Source of the DNA: Aeromonas dhakensis | GTDB taxonomy: Bacteria > Pseudomonadota > Gammaproteobacteria > Enterobacterales > Aeromonadaceae | Reading direction: 5' to 3' | Length of the DNA: 64,000 nucleotides | Assembly (NCBI RefSeq): GCF_000820305.1 | Contig: NZ_CDBH01000062.1 | Coordinates: 50,428-114,427, forward strand | Part shown: piece by piece, positions 61,896 through 64,000 of the stretch | Numbering within the stretch: position 1 is the first letter of the stretch | How the letters are laid out: each line of letters opens with the position of its first letter | The notes under the pieces: generated by a model | The model's database searches: none | What the model was told of the DNA's origin: nothing | What the model saw: only the letters and a program-made list of their open reading frames with translations | Position numbers and translations under genes: made by a program

Positions 61896-62554
61896 AATAC
61901 AAGCTGATGAGCCTGGGGCTCGGGATTGCCCTCAGTCTGGGGATCCTGCTGTTCATGGCCACCCTGGTGGAGCCGCCCAGAGGGGAGAAGGCGAGCGCCG
62001 AGCAGAAGTCCATCGTCATCAACATGCAGAACGAGGTGACCGAGGTGCAGGTGCGTGAGCGCCCGGTACCCCAGGAGCCGGAACCCCTGCCGGAGCCACC
62101 TGCCGCGCTGGCCTCGACGCCGTTGCCTATGCCGGCGGCGGCCCCGCTGCCCTCGGTGCAGCCGAGCCTGGATCTGGTCTCCAGCCTCAGCGCGGTGCAG
62201 GTCTATGCTCCTGGCGTCGCGACCAGTCCCAACCCGGTCGCGAGCGGCAACTTCCATGGCCAGCAGCAAGGTGCCGGGATCGGCGCCGGCGAGATGCTGA
62301 TGCCATTGCAGCGGATCGAGCCAGTCTATCCCTATCGGGCCCAGCAGGCCGGCATCGAAGGGTCGGTGACCCTGCGTTTCAGCGTCGATGCCGACGGTCG
62401 GGTACAGGATGTGGAAGTGGTCGAGGCCAAGCCGAAGCGTCAGTTCGAGCGGGCGGCCATTCAGGCGATCAACAAGTGGCGCTATCAGCCTAGGCCGGGT
62501 GCCACCGACAAGCTGGTACAAGTCATCACGCTCAAATTCAAACTGGAGTCATAA
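61892..62554 (+). CDS. tonB2: TonB2 energy transducer
   Basis: The 220-residue protein has an N-terminal helix, a Pro/Glu-rich spacer (about 60-90) and the C-terminal TonB domain with RIEPVYPYRAQQAGIEGSVTLRF and AINKWRYQP. It passes energy to outer-membrane receptors, probably including the siderophore receptor at 34-36 kb. It is slightly shorter than enteric TonB. Confidence 0.93.
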   Translation: MKYKLMSLGLGIALSLGILLFMATLVEPPRGEKASAEQKSIVINMQNEVTEVQVRERPVPQEPEPLPEPPAALASTPLPMPAAAPLPSVQPSLDLVSSLSAVQVYAPGVATSPNPVASGNFHGQQQGAGIGAGEMLMPLQRIEPVYPYRAQQAGIEGSVTLRFSVDADGRVQDVEVVEAKPKRQFERAAIQAINKWRYQPRPGATDKLVQVITLKFKLES

Positions 62555-62556
62555 CT

Positions 62557-63735
62557 ATGTTGCGGATCTGGATCTGTGTGCTGGCCCTAGTCAGCCAAGC
62601 CTGTCTGGCGATGGAGGTGAGCCCTCTTTTCTCCCGCCAGCTGGAGCCCGTGATGAAGCTCTATCAGTCCGGCCAGTGGCAACAGGCCCAGAGCAAGGCA
62701 TCCGGCCTCAAACCAAATAGCGATGCTGAGCGCGCCTGGCTGGCCCAGCTGCAGGCGTCCCTGGCTGCCAACCTGCAGCAGACCGCGCAGGCGAGCCGTT
62801 ACGTGGAGCAGGCGTTGGCCTATAAAGAGTGGCCCGAGCAGCAACAGCTGCAACTGCTGCGGCTGCGCGGCGACATCCAGGCCCAGCAATCCAACTGGAC
62901 CGGCGCCATCGCCAGCTACAAGGCCGCGTTGGCCATCAAGGCTGATGATGCTTTGCGCCTGCGTCTGGCCGGCCTCTATTACCACAACAAGCAGTACGGT
63001 GAGGCGGCCAGCCAGAGTGAACAGCTGTTGAAGAAGAGCTGGCAGAAGCAGGCAGCCATCATCCGCCTCTCCGCTCTCACCGCGCTGCAGCGCTACACTG
63101 TGGCCGCCGATCAGGCCGAAGAGCTGATCCGTCACGAGCCGACAGAGAGCAAGTGGTGGCAACAGGCGGTGTCGCTCAACCTCTCCGCCAAGCGCGGCGA
63201 TCAGGCGCTGGCTCTGCTGCAAACCGCCATCGACCGTCAGCTGATGGATGATGCCGCCGCCCGTAACCAGCTGATCCGCCTGTATGCCTGGCAGGGGCTG
63301 CCCTATCGCGGCGCCCGCCTGCTGGAAGCTGCCATGGTGAAGGGACAGATGAAACAAAGCTCTGAGAACCGTCAGCTGCTGGCCCAGTTGTGGGAAGGGG
63401 CGCGCGAGTGGCCGAAGGCTGTCGACAGCTGGCAACTGCTCGCCCGTGAGCATGCTCATCCCAAGGCGGCCATGCGCGCCGCCGAGCTGCTGTTGCAACA
63501 AGGCAAAACAGATGCCGCCATGACTCAGCTCGCGGCCATCAAGTCGGTGAAAGGGGAGCAAGGCAACAGGGCCAAGGCGCTGCTGGTACAGGCACACCTT
63601 AATAAGGAGCAGTATGCCGAGGCGCTGGTGCTGGCCCGTGAGCTGCAGCAGCAGGGCAACTGGCAGCAGCGGGCGACCAGCTGGGTCAACTATATCCAGG
63701 CTCAAAGCGAAGAGTTGAGCAAAAAAGCGGCTTGA
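62557..63735 (+). CDS. TPR-repeat protein at the end of the TonB2 operon
   Basis: The 392-residue secreted protein has a signal peptide (VLALVSQACLA) followed by tandem tetratricopeptide-like helices (for example WTGAIASYKAALAIKADDALRLRLAGLYYHNKQYGEAA). Such TPR proteins close TonB2 clusters in Vibrio and Shewanella and may stabilise the complex. Its ATG lies 2 bp after the tonB2 stop. Confidence 0.88.
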   Translation: MLRIWICVLALVSQACLAMEVSPLFSRQLEPVMKLYQSGQWQQAQSKASGLKPNSDAERAWLAQLQASLAANLQQTAQASRYVEQALAYKEWPEQQQLQLLRLRGDIQAQQSNWTGAIASYKAALAIKADDALRLRLAGLYYHNKQYGEAASQSEQLLKKSWQKQAAIIRLSALTALQRYTVAADQAEELIRHEPTESKWWQQAVSLNLSAKRGDQALALLQTAIDRQLMDDAAARNQLIRLYAWQGLPYRGARLLEAAMVKGQMKQSSENRQLLAQLWEGAREWPKAVDSWQLLAREHAHPKAAMRAAELLLQQGKTDAAMTQLAAIKSVKGEQGNRAKALLVQAHLNKEQYAEALVLARELQQQGNWQQRATSWVNYIQAQSEELSKKAA

Positions 63736-63810
63736 AACCGGGCGTAAACCTGTGATTAGAGGGCTTTAGTCTGCTTTTTCAGCAAACGAACGCATTTTTG
63801 CAAAAAGCCC

Positions 63811-63838
63811 TTGTCATCGCGACGCGCCTCCCTATAAT
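63811..63838 (+). promoter_or_regulatory. rRNA operon promoter P1
   Basis: TTGTCA (63811-63816) and TATAAT (63833-63838) have a 16-bp spacer and a GC-rich discriminator GCGCCC, typical of stringently controlled rrn P1. The upstream AT tract (CATTTTTGCAAAAAG) is a likely UP element. The 75 bp between the TPR gene and P1 show no gene. Confidence 0.85.
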
Positions 63839-63926
63839 GCGCCCTCACCAGCACGGCAGAACACGCCAACCTGATGAGCTCGCTTTCTCGTGAAGCCAGC
63901 GCCGAAAGAAAAGCGAAAACAACCGC

Positions 63927-63992
63927 TTGACTTTCGAAGTGAGGAAGGTATTATACGCCACCTCAGCGCGACAAGCGCCACGCTCTTTAACA
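63927..63992 (+). promoter_or_regulatory. rRNA operon promoter P2 and boxA
   Basis: TTGACT (63927-63932) and TATTAT (63949-63954) are spaced by 16 bp. GCTCTTTAACA (63982-63992) is the boxA antitermination site found before 16S rRNA genes. An rrn operon therefore begins here and continues past the window edge. Confidence 0.9.
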
Positions 63993-64000
63993 ATTTGAAT

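Overview
The window is bacterial chromosomal DNA from the origin-of-replication neighbourhood of a GC-rich gammaproteobacterium, almost certainly an Aeromonas species. The dnaA-dnaN-recF-gyrB, rpmH-rnpA-yidD-yidC-mnmE, mioC-oriC-mnmG-rsmG-parAB and atpIBEFHAGDC-glmU blocks are standard. The genus call rests mainly on an OXA-12/AmpS-type class D beta-lactamase next to a CreBC-like two-component pair (BlrAB) and CreD, an arrangement described in Aeromonas. Exact species cannot be decided from the sequence alone.

Layout, left to right. 0-9.7 kb: glutathione reductase (gor), then the high-affinity potassium operon kdpFABC with its sensor and regulator kdpDE. 9.7-16 kb: an MFS exporter divergent from an AraC regulator, a small secreted protein, valine-pyruvate aminotransferase (avtA), two small heat-shock genes (ibpA, ibpB) with a sigma-32 promoter and ROSE-type RNA thermometers, a WYL regulator and a VOC protein. 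16-22 kb: gyrB, recF, dnaN and dnaA on the minus strand. 22-28.8 kb: an amino-acid ABC transporter, then rpmH, rnpA, yidD, yidC and mnmE. 28.8-36.4 kb: a minus-strand ferric-hydroxamate uptake cluster (TonB receptor, a peptide-exporter-like ABC protein, fhuC, fhuD, fhuB). 36.7-42 kb: mioC, oriC, mnmG, rsmG, parA, parB. 42-50.6 kb: the ATP synthase operon and glmU. 50.6-55.1 kb: creD, the beta-lactamase and blrB/blrA. 55.2-57.9 kb: a DeoR regulator and glmS. 57.9-63.7 kb: an orphan LuxR regulator and a Fur-box-preceded TonB2 energy-transduction operon. The window ends in an rRNA operon promoter region (P1, P2, boxA), with 16S expected just beyond the edge.

The parts connect functionally. ParA and ParB (40-42 kb) should act on four parS sites that all lie on one side of oriC, at 9.7, 12.1, 15.9 and 18.5 kb. 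The siderophore receptor and the TonB2 cluster probably form a Fur-controlled iron-uptake set. BlrAB should control the beta-lactamase and creD; a perfect TTCAC-N6-TTCAC tag precedes creD.

The oddest signal is a recurring one. At least three genes (gor, kdpB, kdpE) are followed 86-98 bp downstream by a second, mostly synonymously diverged copy of their own 3' coding end with its own stop codon, and the dnaA/dnaN junction is a diverged tandem duplication that creates a 14-codon dnaN-start/dnaA-end hybrid ORF. I know of no feature class that explains this. Diverged remnants left by recombination with related alleles is my preferred explanation, but it is not proven.
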